Counted from the stretch's first letter, positions 46,040 through 55,453 are shown. The stretch: 64,000 nucleotides of DNA from Pedobacter lusitanus (GCF_040026395.1 NZ_CP157278.1:1426001-1490000), one strand, 5' to 3'. The notes: generated by a model not told the origin, from the letters alone. A program made the numbers and translations.

Positions 46040-47422
46040 TTAAGCGATTGACATAAATAAATTGTTCAGTGACTCAGCATATAAAGGATGTGCAAAAATC
46101 GCAAATCTAATCTCCTCATAGGTGATTTTACCCATCATTGCCATTTGCAGAACAGACATAATTTCACCACCCTGCTCACCTATAATCGTTGCACCCAGAA
46201 TCTGTTTGCTTTTTTTGTCCACCACAGCTTTCATAAAACCTCTGGTTTCTGCCGTCTCAATTGCTCTGGCGACATTCTTCATCGGAATTTTAGCAACCAG
46301 ATAATCTAATCCTTTTTCTCTGGCCTGTGTTTCAGTAATACCAATCCTGCCCAACTGGGGATCAGTAAACATGCAATAAGGTATCATACGGTCTTTAATG
46401 CTCATTTTACTGTCTTCCAGAAGATTTTTAGCCACTACAATATAATCATTATAGGAGATATGCGTAAAAGCCGGGCCACCTTTTACATCACCCAGTGCGT
46501 ATACCTGTGCCGCATTGGTTTCAAGAAATTCATTTACCTGAATAAATCCACGCTGATCACAGGTTACATCTGTATTTTCCAATCCTAAAGTGTCCGTTTG
46601 CGGACTTCTTCCGGACGCGATTAATACATGACTGCATGTAACTGTTGTATTTTTTCCATTCTGCGTTATAGTTACCTTAATTTTATCATTAGCCCCGGTT
46701 TCAAACTTCAGGACGCTGGCTTCGGTCAGCACCTCAATACCATCATCCTTAAAAATACCGCTCATAACCTCACAAACATCATTATCCTCTTTTGGCATCA
46801 GTTGTGAAGATTGCTCCAGAATAGTAACAGCAGAGCCGAAACGTTTAAACATCTGTCCAAATTCAAGACCAATATACCCCCCGCCAACAATCAGCAGATG
46901 TTCAGGAACCTCTTTAAGTTCGAGAATCGTGGTGGAAGTCAGATATTTGATTGCTTTTATACCTTCTATTTCAGGAATCCGCGGGCTTGCCCCGGTGTTA
47001 ATAAAAATATGTTTAGCAGTATAATTTTCAATTACTCCATCCTTTGTATTCACAGCAACAGTATGATCATCCTTAAATTTAGCTTCCCCGTAAATCAGCG
47101 TAAGATTTCTGGTCTTTTCAATTCCGGCAATGGAGCCTTCACGGAATTGCGCTACAATAGCCGATTTGCGAGCCATAACAGCTTCAAAGTTCAGGCTATA
47201 GCCTGGAATATCAACACCGAGAATTTTGCTGTTACCAGCCAGATAAGCCATTCTTGCAGAAGCTACCATAGCTTTAGTTGGTGTACATCCATCATTGATA
47301 CAGGTTCCACCAACCAGTCTTTTTTCTATCAATGCGGTTTTCCAGCCTGCATTAGCCAGCTTTTTAGCCAGCGGCACACCTGCCTGACCTGCACCGATTA
47401 CAATTGCGTCAAATTCTTTCAT
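46040..47422 (-). CDS. FAD-dependent pyridine nucleotide-disulfide oxidoreductase (mercuric-reductase-like)
   Basis: Cytosolic flavoprotein of 460 aa with the full class I disulfide reductase layout: FAD motif VIGAGQAGVPLA, redox-active pair Cys41/Cys46 in GGTCINDGCTPTK, NAD(P) motif IVGGGYIGLEFG, the second FAD motif VYALGDVKGGP and the dimerisation domain ending AHPLYAESLNNLF with the catalytic His and Glu. It lacks the N-terminal HMA domain and C-terminal Cys pair of true mercuric reductases. Inside an ergothioneine operon the best guess is reduction of ergothioneine disulfide or a related low-molecular-weight disulfide; this is inferred from context alone. Confidence 0.88.
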   Translation of the reverse strand: MKEFDAIVIGAGQAGVPLAKKLANAGWKTALIEKRLVGGTCINDGCTPTKAMVASARMAYLAGNSKILGVDIPGYSLNFEAVMARKSAIVAQFREGSIAGIEKTRNLTLIYGEAKFKDDHTVAVNTKDGVIENYTAKHIFINTGASPRIPEIEGIKAIKYLTSTTILELKEVPEHLLIVGGGYIGLEFGQMFKRFGSAVTILEQSSQLMPKEDNDVCEVMSGIFKDDGIEVLTEASVLKFETGANDKIKVTITQNGKNTTVTCSHVLIASGRSPQTDTLGLENTDVTCDQRGFIQVNEFLETNAAQVYALGDVKGGPAFTHISYNDYIVVAKNLLEDSKMSIKDRMIPYCMFTDPQLGRIGITETQAREKGLDYLVAKIPMKNVARAIETAETRGFMKAVVDKKSKQILGATIIGEQGGEIMSVLQMAMMGKITYEEIRFAIFAHPLYAESLNNLFMSIA

Positions 47423-47436
47423 TAGCAGAACAACAA

Positions 47437-48606
47437 TTAAAAATCTAAAATGGCAACAACTTTTTCCAATTCTTCTGGTGTATTGAAATAATGAGGTGAA
47501 AGCCGGACTGCATTTTTAATCTTTTTCTTTGGAAAATTGATCATTGCAGAACCTATAGTGCTTAAAGAAAAATAAACGTTATGCTCACGGAGTCTGGCTG
47601 CAATTTCTTCAGTCGTGTGATGGTCCATGGTCAAGGTCAGAATACTGCTAATATGTGTCCCTCTGTCCTGTAAATGCAGTCCTTTGATCTGTCCTAACTG
47701 ATTTCTGAACTGAGCCATTAAATCTGCATTATACTTTTCAATATTGGCCATGCCTATATGATTAGCATATTTCAAAGCTTCTTTAAATGCTAATCTTCCT
47801 GCAATTGAAGATTCCCAGAACTCAAAACGCTTAGCAGTAGGCACCAATGTATAAACATCAACCGAAGTCCATTCGGCACCAACCATATCAAAAATCAGCG
47901 GTGCTAAACCAGCTTCAAGAGCACGATCAGAAACATATAAAAACCCGGTTCCTCTTGGTCCGCGCAGAAATTTTCTACCTGTGGCTGTCAGGAAATCGCA
48001 ACCCATTTTCTGTACATCGACAACCAGCTGCCCCACAGACTGACAGGCATCAACCAGGTACCAGACATTATATTTTCTGCAGATTGCGCCAACTTCATCA
48101 GCTGCCTGAATCAAACCTGAACTGGTTGGAATATGTGTCAGGGCGACTAATTTGGGCTGATGTACCCTGACCAGTTCTTCAAATGCCACCAGATCAAGAT
48201 CGCCATCAGGCAGATTAGCAGCTCTGATAATGCGGATTCCAAAACGCTTCTTTAAAGCAAGAAACGACAGCTGATTGGAAACATAATCATCATCTGTGGT
48301 CAGAATAATATCCCCGGCTTTAAATTCAATGGAAGAAATAGCCTTTGCATAAGCGTCCGTGGCGCTGGTCTGAAAAGACATATTTTCAGGAGCACAATTA
48401 AGCAATTTAGCAGCTTCAATATAAAATTCGTCAATTCCCTGCTGATTTAAACCGGCCACTGCATACCCACCGATCTGAGCTTCTTCAGTCAGGATATTCA
48501 TCATCTGGTTAAATACCGTATCCGGCACCAGCGATGAGCCTGCACTATTCAAAAAAATCTTGTCCGTACACCCTCTCGTTTCTTTCCTGATTGTGTTTAT
48601 ATCCAT
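47437..48606 (-). CDS. Class V PLP-dependent C-S lyase/aminotransferase, probable EgtE
   Basis: Cytosolic PLP enzyme of 389 aa, first gene of the operon. The fold-type I, class V pattern is clear: FLNSAGSSLVP, LTHIPTSSGLIQ, YLVDACQSVGQL (Asp binding the pyridine N), and GRKFLRGPRGTGFLYVS with the Schiff-base Lys. Members include cysteine desulfurases, isopenicillin-N epimerase-like proteins and EgtE. With egtB and egtD downstream, the likely reaction is cleavage of hercynylcysteine sulfoxide to ergothioneine. EgtE-type lyases are poorly conserved, so the role rests on context more than motif. Gap to the reductase gene is 14 bp. Confidence 0.85.
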   Translation of the reverse strand: MDINTIRKETRGCTDKIFLNSAGSSLVPDTVFNQMMNILTEEAQIGGYAVAGLNQQGIDEFYIEAAKLLNCAPENMSFQTSATDAYAKAISSIEFKAGDIILTTDDDYVSNQLSFLALKKRFGIRIIRAANLPDGDLDLVAFEELVRVHQPKLVALTHIPTSSGLIQAADEVGAICRKYNVWYLVDACQSVGQLVVDVQKMGCDFLTATGRKFLRGPRGTGFLYVSDRALEAGLAPLIFDMVGAEWTSVDVYTLVPTAKRFEFWESSIAGRLAFKEALKYANHIGMANIEKYNADLMAQFRNQLGQIKGLHLQDRGTHISSILTLTMDHHTTEEIAARLREHNVYFSLSTIGSAMINFPKKKIKNAVRLSPHYFNTPEELEKVVAILDF

Positions 48607-48693
48607 TGTTAAAAATGATTTACCAAATATGTTTCAATACTAATATCAGCTATGTTTTATGACAAAAAAACAATGCGTAAAAGGTAATAAAAA

Positions 48694-48740
48694 AGGTTTA
48701 AACCTGCCTTACATCAAGTAGATTTATGACCTGGATCACA
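48694..48740 (+). promoter_or_regulatory. Possible operators in the egtE/CoA-transferase divergent region
   Basis: AGGTTTAAACCT (48694-48705) is a 12-bp palindrome. ATGACCTGGATCAC (48726-48739) has TGA-N6-TCA symmetry like CRP/FNR-family sites. Both lie in the 181-bp gap between the divergent ergothioneine operon and the CoA-transferase gene. Neither is supported beyond symmetry and position. Confidence 0.3.
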
Positions 48741-48787
48741 CATAATACCTGCTTAATTGTTTTAATTGCAGTTTAACATTACAATTT

Positions 48788-50077
48788 ATGAGTCAACCTG
48801 AATATATCAGTGCAGAGGATGCAGTAAAACAAATCAGCTCAGGACAACGTGTATTTCTACATGGCAGCGCAGCGACCCCGGTGTTTGTGATCAAAGCCCT
48901 TCAGCAGAGACATGCAGAGCTTAAAAAAGTAGAATTAGTTAGTATTTCGACCCTTGGTGACGTTAATTTCAATCATCCTCAATGGCGGGGCAGTTTCTTT
49001 TTCAATTCCCTTTTCACCTCTGCCAATACCCGTGCAGTTGTCAATAGTGCCAACGGCGATTATGTCCCTGTTTTTTTAAGTCAGATCCCTAAATTATTCA
49101 GAGAGGGCTTTTTACCGATTGATGTAGCCATTATACAGGTATCCCCTCCTGATGTACATGGTTATTGCTCTTTAGGGACTTCTGTAGATATTGCCAGGGC
49201 AGCAGTGGATACAGCAAAACATGTAATAGCCCAGGTTAACCCAAATATGCCGCGTACACATGGAGACGGCTATATTCACAGTAGTAAGATCAATTCCTTT
49301 GTGTGGCATGAATCTGTTTTACCAGAGGTCGATTATTCAGCAAAAGTGAGTGAGGCGATGGTAACTATTGGTCAGCATATCGCTTCTTTAGTAGAAGATG
49401 GCGCCACATTGCAACTGGGCATAGGGGGCATTCCAGATCAGGTATTAAAAAATCTTGGCAACCATAAAAATCTTGGATTGCATACAGAAATGTTGTCAGA
49501 CGGAGTTATCCCATTAATTCAGAATGGAATTATCAACAACAGTATGAACAAGATTAACCGGGGCAAATCCATTACTTCATTTATGATTGGAACCCGTAAA
49601 CTTTATGATTTTGTCAACGATAATCCGAGTATCAGAGTGATGGATATTTCATATGCAAACGACACCAGTGTGATCCGTCAGAACCCAAAAGTTACGGCAA
49701 TAAATTCTGCTATAGAGCTGGACTTAACTGGTCAGGTTTGTGCAGATTCGATGGGAACTTTTCAGTATTCCGGCATCGGCGGACAGATGGATTTTATTCA
49801 TGGAGCATCACTGTCTCCCGGAGGAAAACCGATCATCGCATTACCATCAGTTACCTCAAAAGGGATCTCCAGAATTGTACCATTTCTGAAAGAAGGGGCG
49901 GGAGTAGTAACCACCCGCGGACACGTACACTGGGTAGTTACCGAGTATGGAAAAGTCAATCTTTTTGGAAAAAGTCTGAAGCAGCGGGCGAAGGCATTAA
50001 TTGAACTTGCGCACCCTGATCACCGCGAAAATCTGGAGAAAAAGTGCTTTGAAAGGTTCGAAACTTATTTCGAATAG
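48788..50077 (+). CDS. Acetyl-CoA hydrolase/CoA-transferase (4-hydroxybutyrate CoA-transferase-like)
   Basis: Cytosolic enzyme of 429 aa that moves CoA between acetate or another acid and an acyl-CoA. It has the two-domain family layout with IIQVSPPDVHGYCSLGTSVD, LQLGIGGIPDQVL, the catalytic Glu in LHTEMLSDGV, a GQVCADSMG stretch and SGIGGQMDFIHGA near the end. Length and motifs fit 4-hydroxybutyrate or acetate CoA-transferases rather than long-chain enzymes. It is transcribed away from the ergothioneine operon and forms a single-gene unit; the physiological acid is unknown. Confidence 0.9.
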   Translation: MSQPEYISAEDAVKQISSGQRVFLHGSAATPVFVIKALQQRHAELKKVELVSISTLGDVNFNHPQWRGSFFFNSLFTSANTRAVVNSANGDYVPVFLSQIPKLFREGFLPIDVAIIQVSPPDVHGYCSLGTSVDIARAAVDTAKHVIAQVNPNMPRTHGDGYIHSSKINSFVWHESVLPEVDYSAKVSEAMVTIGQHIASLVEDGATLQLGIGGIPDQVLKNLGNHKNLGLHTEMLSDGVIPLIQNGIINNSMNKINRGKSITSFMIGTRKLYDFVNDNPSIRVMDISYANDTSVIRQNPKVTAINSAIELDLTGQVCADSMGTFQYSGIGGQMDFIHGASLSPGGKPIIALPSVTSKGISRIVPFLKEGAGVVTTRGHVHWVVTEYGKVNLFGKSLKQRAKALIELAHPDHRENLEKKCFERFETYFE

Positions 50078-50156
50078 CAATTTTAACAAAACAGAACTAA
50101 TTAATATTCAGAATTTAACACAAACCAGTTAAATAAAACATTAACATAATACTTTT

Positions 50157-50187
50157 ACCTCTGGATTAGCTGATCCGATCCAGAGGT
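50157..50187. terminator. Hairpin between convergent CoA-transferase and copper operon
   Basis: ACCTCTGGAT (50157-50166) pairs with ATCCAGAGGT (50178-50187). The stem overlaps the stop codon of the AraC-type gene. T tracts are weak on both sides, so efficiency is uncertain. Confidence 0.45.
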
Positions 50188-50732
50188 TTACGGTCGCCGC
50201 CGGGTTGCGCCTTGTATTTACTGGGCGTAAGACCGGTGACTGCTTTGAATTGTGTAGACAAATGTGCACTGCTGCTATAGCCCATTTGATAGGCAATCTC
50301 ATTCAGATTAAGCTCTCCGTATTCGAGTAATTCTTTAACCCTGGTTACCTTCTGCTGGATGATATATTTTTCAATAGTGATTCCTTCCACGTCAGAAAAA
50401 AGTCTGCTGAGATAGACATATTCTTTGTTTAATTTGTCTGCAATTATGCTCATCAGACTCTGCTTCAATTCGAACAGATTTGAATAATGAACCAGTTCAA
50501 TAACCTGTGTTTTCACCTGTTCAACCAGCTGGTCTTTATCCTTGTCAATCAGTTCAAAACCCAGCACCTGAAATGCCGAAGAAATATCCTGTAGTTTTGC
50601 CGGATCCGGATCTGGTGAAACAGTTACTTTTCCCAGAGAGATTTCACTGACAGAGAACCCAAGATTCTCCAGCTGTTGCCTGACGATAAGAATGCACCGG
50701 TCACAGACCATATTTTTAACGTGTAGTTGCAT
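50166..50732 (-). CDS. HMA-like domain fused to AraC-type DNA-binding domain
   Basis: Regulator of 188 aa. Residues 1-70 have a heavy-metal-associated fold pattern with Cys10 and Cys13 (VKNMVCDRC) and an ending FELI strand. A helical linker leads to an AraC-type double helix-turn-helix at about 105-180 (ITIEKYIIQQKVTRVKELL; LNEIAYQMGYSSSAHLSTQFKAVTGLTPSKYK). It is the last gene of a copper operon and 1 bp from the CopZ-like gene, so it likely senses Cu(I) through the CxxC or accepts it from CopZ and controls the operon. The metal role is inferred from context and motif. Confidence 0.85.
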   Translation of the reverse strand: MQLHVKNMVCDRCILIVRQQLENLGFSVSEISLGKVTVSPDPDPAKLQDISSAFQVLGFELIDKDKDQLVEQVKTQVIELVHYSNLFELKQSLMSIIADKLNKEYVYLSRLFSDVEGITIEKYIIQQKVTRVKELLEYGELNLNEIAYQMGYSSSAHLSTQFKAVTGLTPSKYKAQPGGDRKPLDRIS

Positions 50733-50733
50733 A

Positions 50734-50946
50734 TCAGATTGATTCAGCCTGGAAGCCGGCCTTTTTTAAAGTTTCTACTATTTCGTCTTTCAGGTTTTCG
50801 TTATCAACTGTAGTTGTCAGAATTTTATCGGCAACATTGGTATCAACACTCCATTCTTCCAGTCCGGCCATAGCATCTAAATGAGGAGTTACCGTTGCGA
50901 TACATCCGCCACATTTAATAGTTGTTTTAAATTTCAGAGTTTTCAT
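50734..50946 (-). CDS. CopZ-like heavy-metal-associated chaperone
   Basis: Small cytosolic protein of 70 aa with one HMA domain of ferredoxin-like fold. The metal site is CGGC (Cys12 and Cys15) in TTIKCGGCIATVTPHLDA. CGGC instead of the usual CxxC spacing residues of copper chaperones (often CGHC or CAGC) still provides the thiol pair. It likely passes Cu(I) to the CopA-type ATPase encoded 37 bp upstream on the same strand. Confidence 0.9.
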   Translation of the reverse strand: MKTLKFKTTIKCGGCIATVTPHLDAMAGLEEWSVDTNVADKILTTTVDNENLKDEIVETLKKAGFQAESI

Positions 50947-50983
50947 AATTTCTATTTTTAAAGAGAGAGTGTGTTTAATAAAA

Positions 50984-53218
50984 TTAGTTTATTTTAAGGA
51001 GTTTTAGTCTCAGGCTGTTTCCAACAACCGAAACTGAGCTTAATGCCATTGCAGCCCCCGCGATCATCGGGTTAAGCAGAAAACCATTGAACGGATACAG
51101 GATCCCCGCAGCTAAAGGTATTCCAATCAGGTTGTATATAAATGCCCAGAATAGATTCTGACGGATGGTTCTAACAGTGGCCTGCGAAAGTTTCAGTGCT
51201 TTGGGTACCTGTCTCAGGTCCGAAGATATCAGTGTCAGTTTCGCTACGTCAATTGCGATATCAGATCCTTTGCCCATTGCGATTGAAAGATCTGCCTGTG
51301 CCAGAGCCTGGCTATCATTGATTCCGTCCCCAATCATGGCTACAATTCTCCCTTCCTGCTGCAGGCTTTTTACAAAATCTGCCTTTTCTGCTGGCAACAC
51401 GTCTGCCTTGTAGTGTAAAATCCCCGCCTGTTTCGCAATTGCAGCTGCTGTAAAGGCATTATCTCCCGTGAGCATATAAACTGTTATCCCTTGCGACTGC
51501 AGCTCTTCTACAGCCTGCTTTGAGCCTGACTTAATCTGATCAGCAATCGCGATAACTGCAAGTACCCGTTTGGTACTGGTAAAATAGATCACGGTTTTAG
51601 CACTTTGCTGAAATCCATGAACTACTTCCTTTAATTTTCCAGGAAGCTCTTCACTCACCTGATTCAGGATTTTATGACTACCTGCAAAATAGGTCTCCCC
51701 GTTAAAAACGGCTTCGACACCTCTTCCTGTCAGACTTTTAAAATCTGTAATTACAGCAGCGCTGATCTTCATATCCCTGATATAATTTACCACAGCTTCT
51801 GCCAGCGGATGTTCCGATTGCTGTTCCATGGCAAGAAGTACACCAGCCAATTTTTCATCATTTTCTACATAATTATCAACCCATTCAATACCAGTAACTA
51901 AAGGTTTACCTTCAGTAATCGTTCCGGTTTTATCCAGAATTACGGTATTCACTTTATAACCAGATTCCAGGGCTTCAGCATCTTTGATCAGCATTCCATG
52001 TTCAGCTCCCTTACCAATTCCGACCATAATTGCTGTTGGTGTGGCCAGTCCCAGTGCACATGGACAGGCGATCACCAGTACAGTAACCATAGCCATCAGT
52101 CCCTGACTCAATTTGTAATCACCGCCAAACAACAGCCAGATACCTAAAGTGAGAACTGCAATAAAAAGAACTATAGGAACAAATATACCCGCAATCTTAT
52201 CTACCAGTTTCTGAACCGGCGCTTTTGAGCCCTGCGCATCCTGTACCAGTTTAATAATCTGAGCCAGTAATGTTTCGGAGCCTACTTTTTCTGCGTGAAA
52301 TTTAAAGCTTCCCTTTTGATTTATTGTACCTGCAAAAACCTGCGCTCCGGATTCTTTGAATACCGCAACCGGTTCGCCACTGATCATACTTTCGTCCACA
52401 TACGAATGACCTTCGTGCAGTACACCATCTACCGGAATCTTATCTCCTGGTTTAACCAATAACAGATTACCTGCTTTAACATCCGATACAGCTATTTCGT
52501 GTTCTCCGTCGTCAGTGATAAGTATCACTGTTTTTGGCTGAAGGCCGATTAACTTTTTAATTGCCGATGAAGTATTCGATTTCGCGTTCTCTTCCAGCAA
52601 TTTGCCCAGCATAATAAAAACAATAACTACAGCTGCAGCCTCATAATACACATGAGGATGAATACCTTTACTATGCCAAAACTCAGGAAAGAAGGTATTA
52701 AACACGCTAAACAAGTAAGAAATACCAGTACTCAGCGCAACGAGGCTGTCCATATTTGCTCTTCCGTGTTGTGCCTGTTTAAAAGCGTTGATGAAGAAAT
52801 TCTTGCCAAACACGAATAAAACCGGTGTAGTTAAGACAAGCATATAATAATTTGCATAAGGAATGTCCATCAGAAACATTCCGATAATGACTACCGGCAA
52901 AGTCAGAATACCAGCCAGAACAGTTCTTTTTTTCAATGCGCTATAGTTCTGTTGCTGTACTTCTTCTTGTTTTTCTTTTCCGTTCTGTGCGTCCAGAATG
53001 AGGTCATAACCTACCGACTGTACGGCAGCCTGAAACTTTTCAGGAGTGATCTTATCAGGCTCATAACTTACTTTGACCTGTTGTGTGGCGTAATTGACTT
53101 CTGCGCTTTTTACTCCATCCTGAGCTTCGATCATCGATTGTACACTGGAGGCACAGCCTGCACAGGTCATACCTAATACCGGAAGAGAAATGGTTTGGAG
53201 GTTTGCTATATCTGACAT
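50984..53218 (-). CDS. copA: Copper-translocating P1B-type ATPase
   Basis: Inner-membrane Cu(I) efflux pump of 744 aa. A single N-terminal HMA domain carries GMTCAGC (Cys19 and Cys22). The transmembrane metal site is ACPCALG (CPC at 385-387), the phosphorylated Asp429 lies in LDKTGTITEG, and the SEHPLAEAVV His-Pro motif and GDGINDSQAL hinge are present. The SGEP actuator motif is at 280-283. It heads the operon with the chaperone and the HMA-AraC regulator. The CPC class plus the GMTCAGC domain indicate Cu(I) rather than Zn or Cd. Confidence 0.95.
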   Translation of the reverse strand: MSDIANLQTISLPVLGMTCAGCASSVQSMIEAQDGVKSAEVNYATQQVKVSYEPDKITPEKFQAAVQSVGYDLILDAQNGKEKQEEVQQQNYSALKKRTVLAGILTLPVVIIGMFLMDIPYANYYMLVLTTPVLFVFGKNFFINAFKQAQHGRANMDSLVALSTGISYLFSVFNTFFPEFWHSKGIHPHVYYEAAAVVIVFIMLGKLLEENAKSNTSSAIKKLIGLQPKTVILITDDGEHEIAVSDVKAGNLLLVKPGDKIPVDGVLHEGHSYVDESMISGEPVAVFKESGAQVFAGTINQKGSFKFHAEKVGSETLLAQIIKLVQDAQGSKAPVQKLVDKIAGIFVPIVLFIAVLTLGIWLLFGGDYKLSQGLMAMVTVLVIACPCALGLATPTAIMVGIGKGAEHGMLIKDAEALESGYKVNTVILDKTGTITEGKPLVTGIEWVDNYVENDEKLAGVLLAMEQQSEHPLAEAVVNYIRDMKISAAVITDFKSLTGRGVEAVFNGETYFAGSHKILNQVSEELPGKLKEVVHGFQQSAKTVIYFTSTKRVLAVIAIADQIKSGSKQAVEELQSQGITVYMLTGDNAFTAAAIAKQAGILHYKADVLPAEKADFVKSLQQEGRIVAMIGDGINDSQALAQADLSIAMGKGSDIAIDVAKLTLISSDLRQVPKALKLSQATVRTIRQNLFWAFIYNLIGIPLAAGILYPFNGFLLNPMIAGAAMALSSVSVVGNSLRLKLLKIN

Positions 53219-53427
53219 CTTATTTAATTATAGGACAAAGATAGCCCTCACTGGCTCCAAACACTTACATCATTTTGTTATAATTTTACAGAATAATGCA
53301 TGACCAGTCAGTCTTACCCCTACCCTTTCTTTCTATTAAATTATCTTGCCGGGCAGATAACTAATTCAGACCAGCATATTGAAATTGCAGCTTAGTAATA
53401 CAGCCCAGAGAATTAATTTCAATAAAA

Positions 53428-54027
53428 ATGAATTTCGATATTTCCCTATATCTTAACAAGAAAAACATATTTATGAATAGAAGATTAATCCTTCTGTTGG
53501 TCTTTGGGCTTTTCTATTTCAAAACTTTTACTGCTGTTTTGATTTTTAAAGCGATTGAAGAAAAGAAGCTGAGTCTTACCCAACCAATTGATAAATATTT
53601 TCCGGCTATTAAAAACAGTAATAAAATTACAGTTGCCGATCTTCTGAGTCATCGAAGTAGAATTCATAATTTCACGAATGATGAAGAGTATTCCAAATGG
53701 AGTACGACAAAGAAATCAGGAGAAGAACTTCTGACAATTATAACAAAGGGAGGAAGTGATTTTGAGCCAGGCAGCCGTGCAGCCTATAGTAGTTCAAATT
53801 TTGTGCTGTTATCATTTATCCTGCAAAAGATTTATAATAAAGAATACGCTGAACTATTAAAGGGTAGAATTCTTGATCCCTCAGACTTAAAAAACACCTA
53901 TATTGGTAAAAGAATTGACGTGAAGAATAAGGAGAGTAATTCATACAGCTTTGTGGGCAGCTGGAAAAAGGAACCAGAAACCGACATGTCAGTTAAGGTA
54001 TCAATTATGGAGGCAAATGAAATTTAA
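53428..54027 (+). pseudogene. Serine hydrolase (class C beta-lactamase-like) remnant, 5' part
   Basis: The frame keeps a signal-like start (MNRRLILLLVFGLF, from ATG 53473) fused straight into KTFTAVLIFKAIEEKKLSLTQPIDKYF. In intact relatives KTFTA follows the catalytic SxS, so the Ser and the ~70 residues before it have been deleted. The body continues through LLSHRSRIHNFT and AYSSSNFVLLS (YxN-like motif) to GSWKKEPETDMS, then ends abruptly after eleven unrelated residues. The C-terminal third is missing. The product cannot be a working hydrolase. Matching tail sequence appears at 55454-55819, beyond an intact paralogue. Confidence 0.8.
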
Positions 54028-54157
54028 TATCACCGCGTATATAGAAGCAAAAAAACATAGCACAATAAAAACTGCTTATTTAGAATCTGATTGTTAATAT
54101 TCATCAAATTAGCCCTACCTATTCTTTAATGATATTGGATACTCCTGATATAAAATT

Positions 54158-54189
54158 GGTATGATGATAACTTAGGTTTTCATCATACC
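54158..54189. repeat. Inverted repeat ahead of serine hydrolase gene
   Basis: GGTATGATGA (54158-54167) and TCATCATACC (54180-54189) form a perfect 10-bp stem with a 12-nt loop, between the truncated hydrolase frame and the intact hydrolase gene. It could be a terminator without a T tract or a protein-binding site. Confidence 0.5.
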
Positions 54190-54258
54190 TTGCAAAATAA
54201 CAGGAAGGATAAATCAATATATGATTGTCCTGATATTACTCACAATTAAGCGATTAAA

Positions 54259-55389
54259 ATGACTACAAAACAATTTACCTTTTGGATGATTATTGCCTTT
54301 TTGATGATCATTGTTAGTTTCAAAAAATCTGAACATTCAGCTCAGATGGACAATGGAGACTTTCAGAAAATTGACACATATCTTCAATCGATAATTGACA
54401 CGGCAAACGTTTCTGGTCTGGCAATAGCTATAACAAGCGGACCGGAGGTAGTCTATAGTAAAGGTTTTGGGGTGACCAACATAGAAACCAAAAAAAAGCT
54501 GAAACCTGGATATAATTTTCATATTGCATCTATATCTAAGACATTTGTAGCAACAGCTGTAATGCAGCTTTCCGAAAGGGGTAAAATTGACATTGATAAA
54601 CCTTTAATCACATATCTTCCTTATTTTAAATTGAATGATGAGCGATATAAAACCATTACGATTAAACAGATGCTCAATCATACTTCTGGAATGCCTGATG
54701 TAAATGATTATGAATGGGAGAAAGCAGTGGCAGACGAAGGCGCAGCAGAACGGTACACCCGAAGTCTGTCCGATCAAAAAATGGTTAGCAATCCGGGAGC
54801 CGAATTCCATTATAGTAATATGGCATTTGATGTGATGGGCGATTTGATCGCGAAAGTTTCAGGAATGTCCTTTGAAAAATATGTAAAGGACAATATTCTA
54901 ACCCCTCTGGAAATGAAGGAAACTAGTTTTTATTTTCCTGAGACCAAAAAGAAACTACGTACTACTCCACATACAGGTAAACCACCGGTAGTAAGGCCAG
55001 TATATCCATATAATAGAATGCATGCGCCAAGCTCTACTTTAAATACAAATGTGTTGGATTTATCGCATTGGGCTATAGCAAACATATATGGTGGAAAATA
55101 TAAAAACAAACAAATTATCTCTCCTTCTACATATGCTATGATGTTTGCACCAACCTTTATCATAGACCCAAATCAAAAAATATCAATAGGATTAAGCTGG
55201 TTTATGCGCCCCGATAATGGAGTAATGAATTACTCACATGATGGAGGTGATTTAGGCTATAGAAGTAGCTTGACTATAATTCCAGAAAAAAAAATAGGGA
55301 TTATTATATTGAGTAACACGGATGAAATCCAGATACTGGAAGTACGTGATAAAGTACTCGATATTTTACGCTCCACAAGCAGACTGTAA
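54259..55389 (+). CDS. Serine hydrolase, class C beta-lactamase-like (intact)
   Basis: Exported protein of 376 aa with an N-terminal hydrophobic segment (FWMIIAFLMIIVSF) that serves as signal or anchor. Catalytic motifs are complete: SISK in HIASISKTFVATA, YSN in FHYSNMAFDVMG, and HDGG in NYSHDGGDLGYRSS. Likely a D-alanyl-peptidase or esterase rather than an antibiotic-degrading enzyme. It stands between two fragments of a different member of the same superfamily, which may be a single disrupted gene. Confidence 0.9.
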   Translation: MTTKQFTFWMIIAFLMIIVSFKKSEHSAQMDNGDFQKIDTYLQSIIDTANVSGLAIAITSGPEVVYSKGFGVTNIETKKKLKPGYNFHIASISKTFVATAVMQLSERGKIDIDKPLITYLPYFKLNDERYKTITIKQMLNHTSGMPDVNDYEWEKAVADEGAAERYTRSLSDQKMVSNPGAEFHYSNMAFDVMGDLIAKVSGMSFEKYVKDNILTPLEMKETSFYFPETKKKLRTTPHTGKPPVVRPVYPYNRMHAPSSTLNTNVLDLSHWAIANIYGGKYKNKQIISPSTYAMMFAPTFIIDPNQKISIGLSWFMRPDNGVMNYSHDGGDLGYRSSLTIIPEKKIGIIILSNTDEIQILEVRDKVLDILRSTSRL

Positions 55390-55453
55390 TCTATACTTGC
55401 AGAATTTTTGTTGCTATTGGCGTTTCAAGTTAGTTTATAAAGAAAAGCCATAA

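Noticed and set aside
46811..47425. A 204-codon plus-strand frame opposite the flavoprotein gene
   Set aside because: The minus strand encodes a complete disulfide reductase with all motifs; the antisense product has no recognisable domain.
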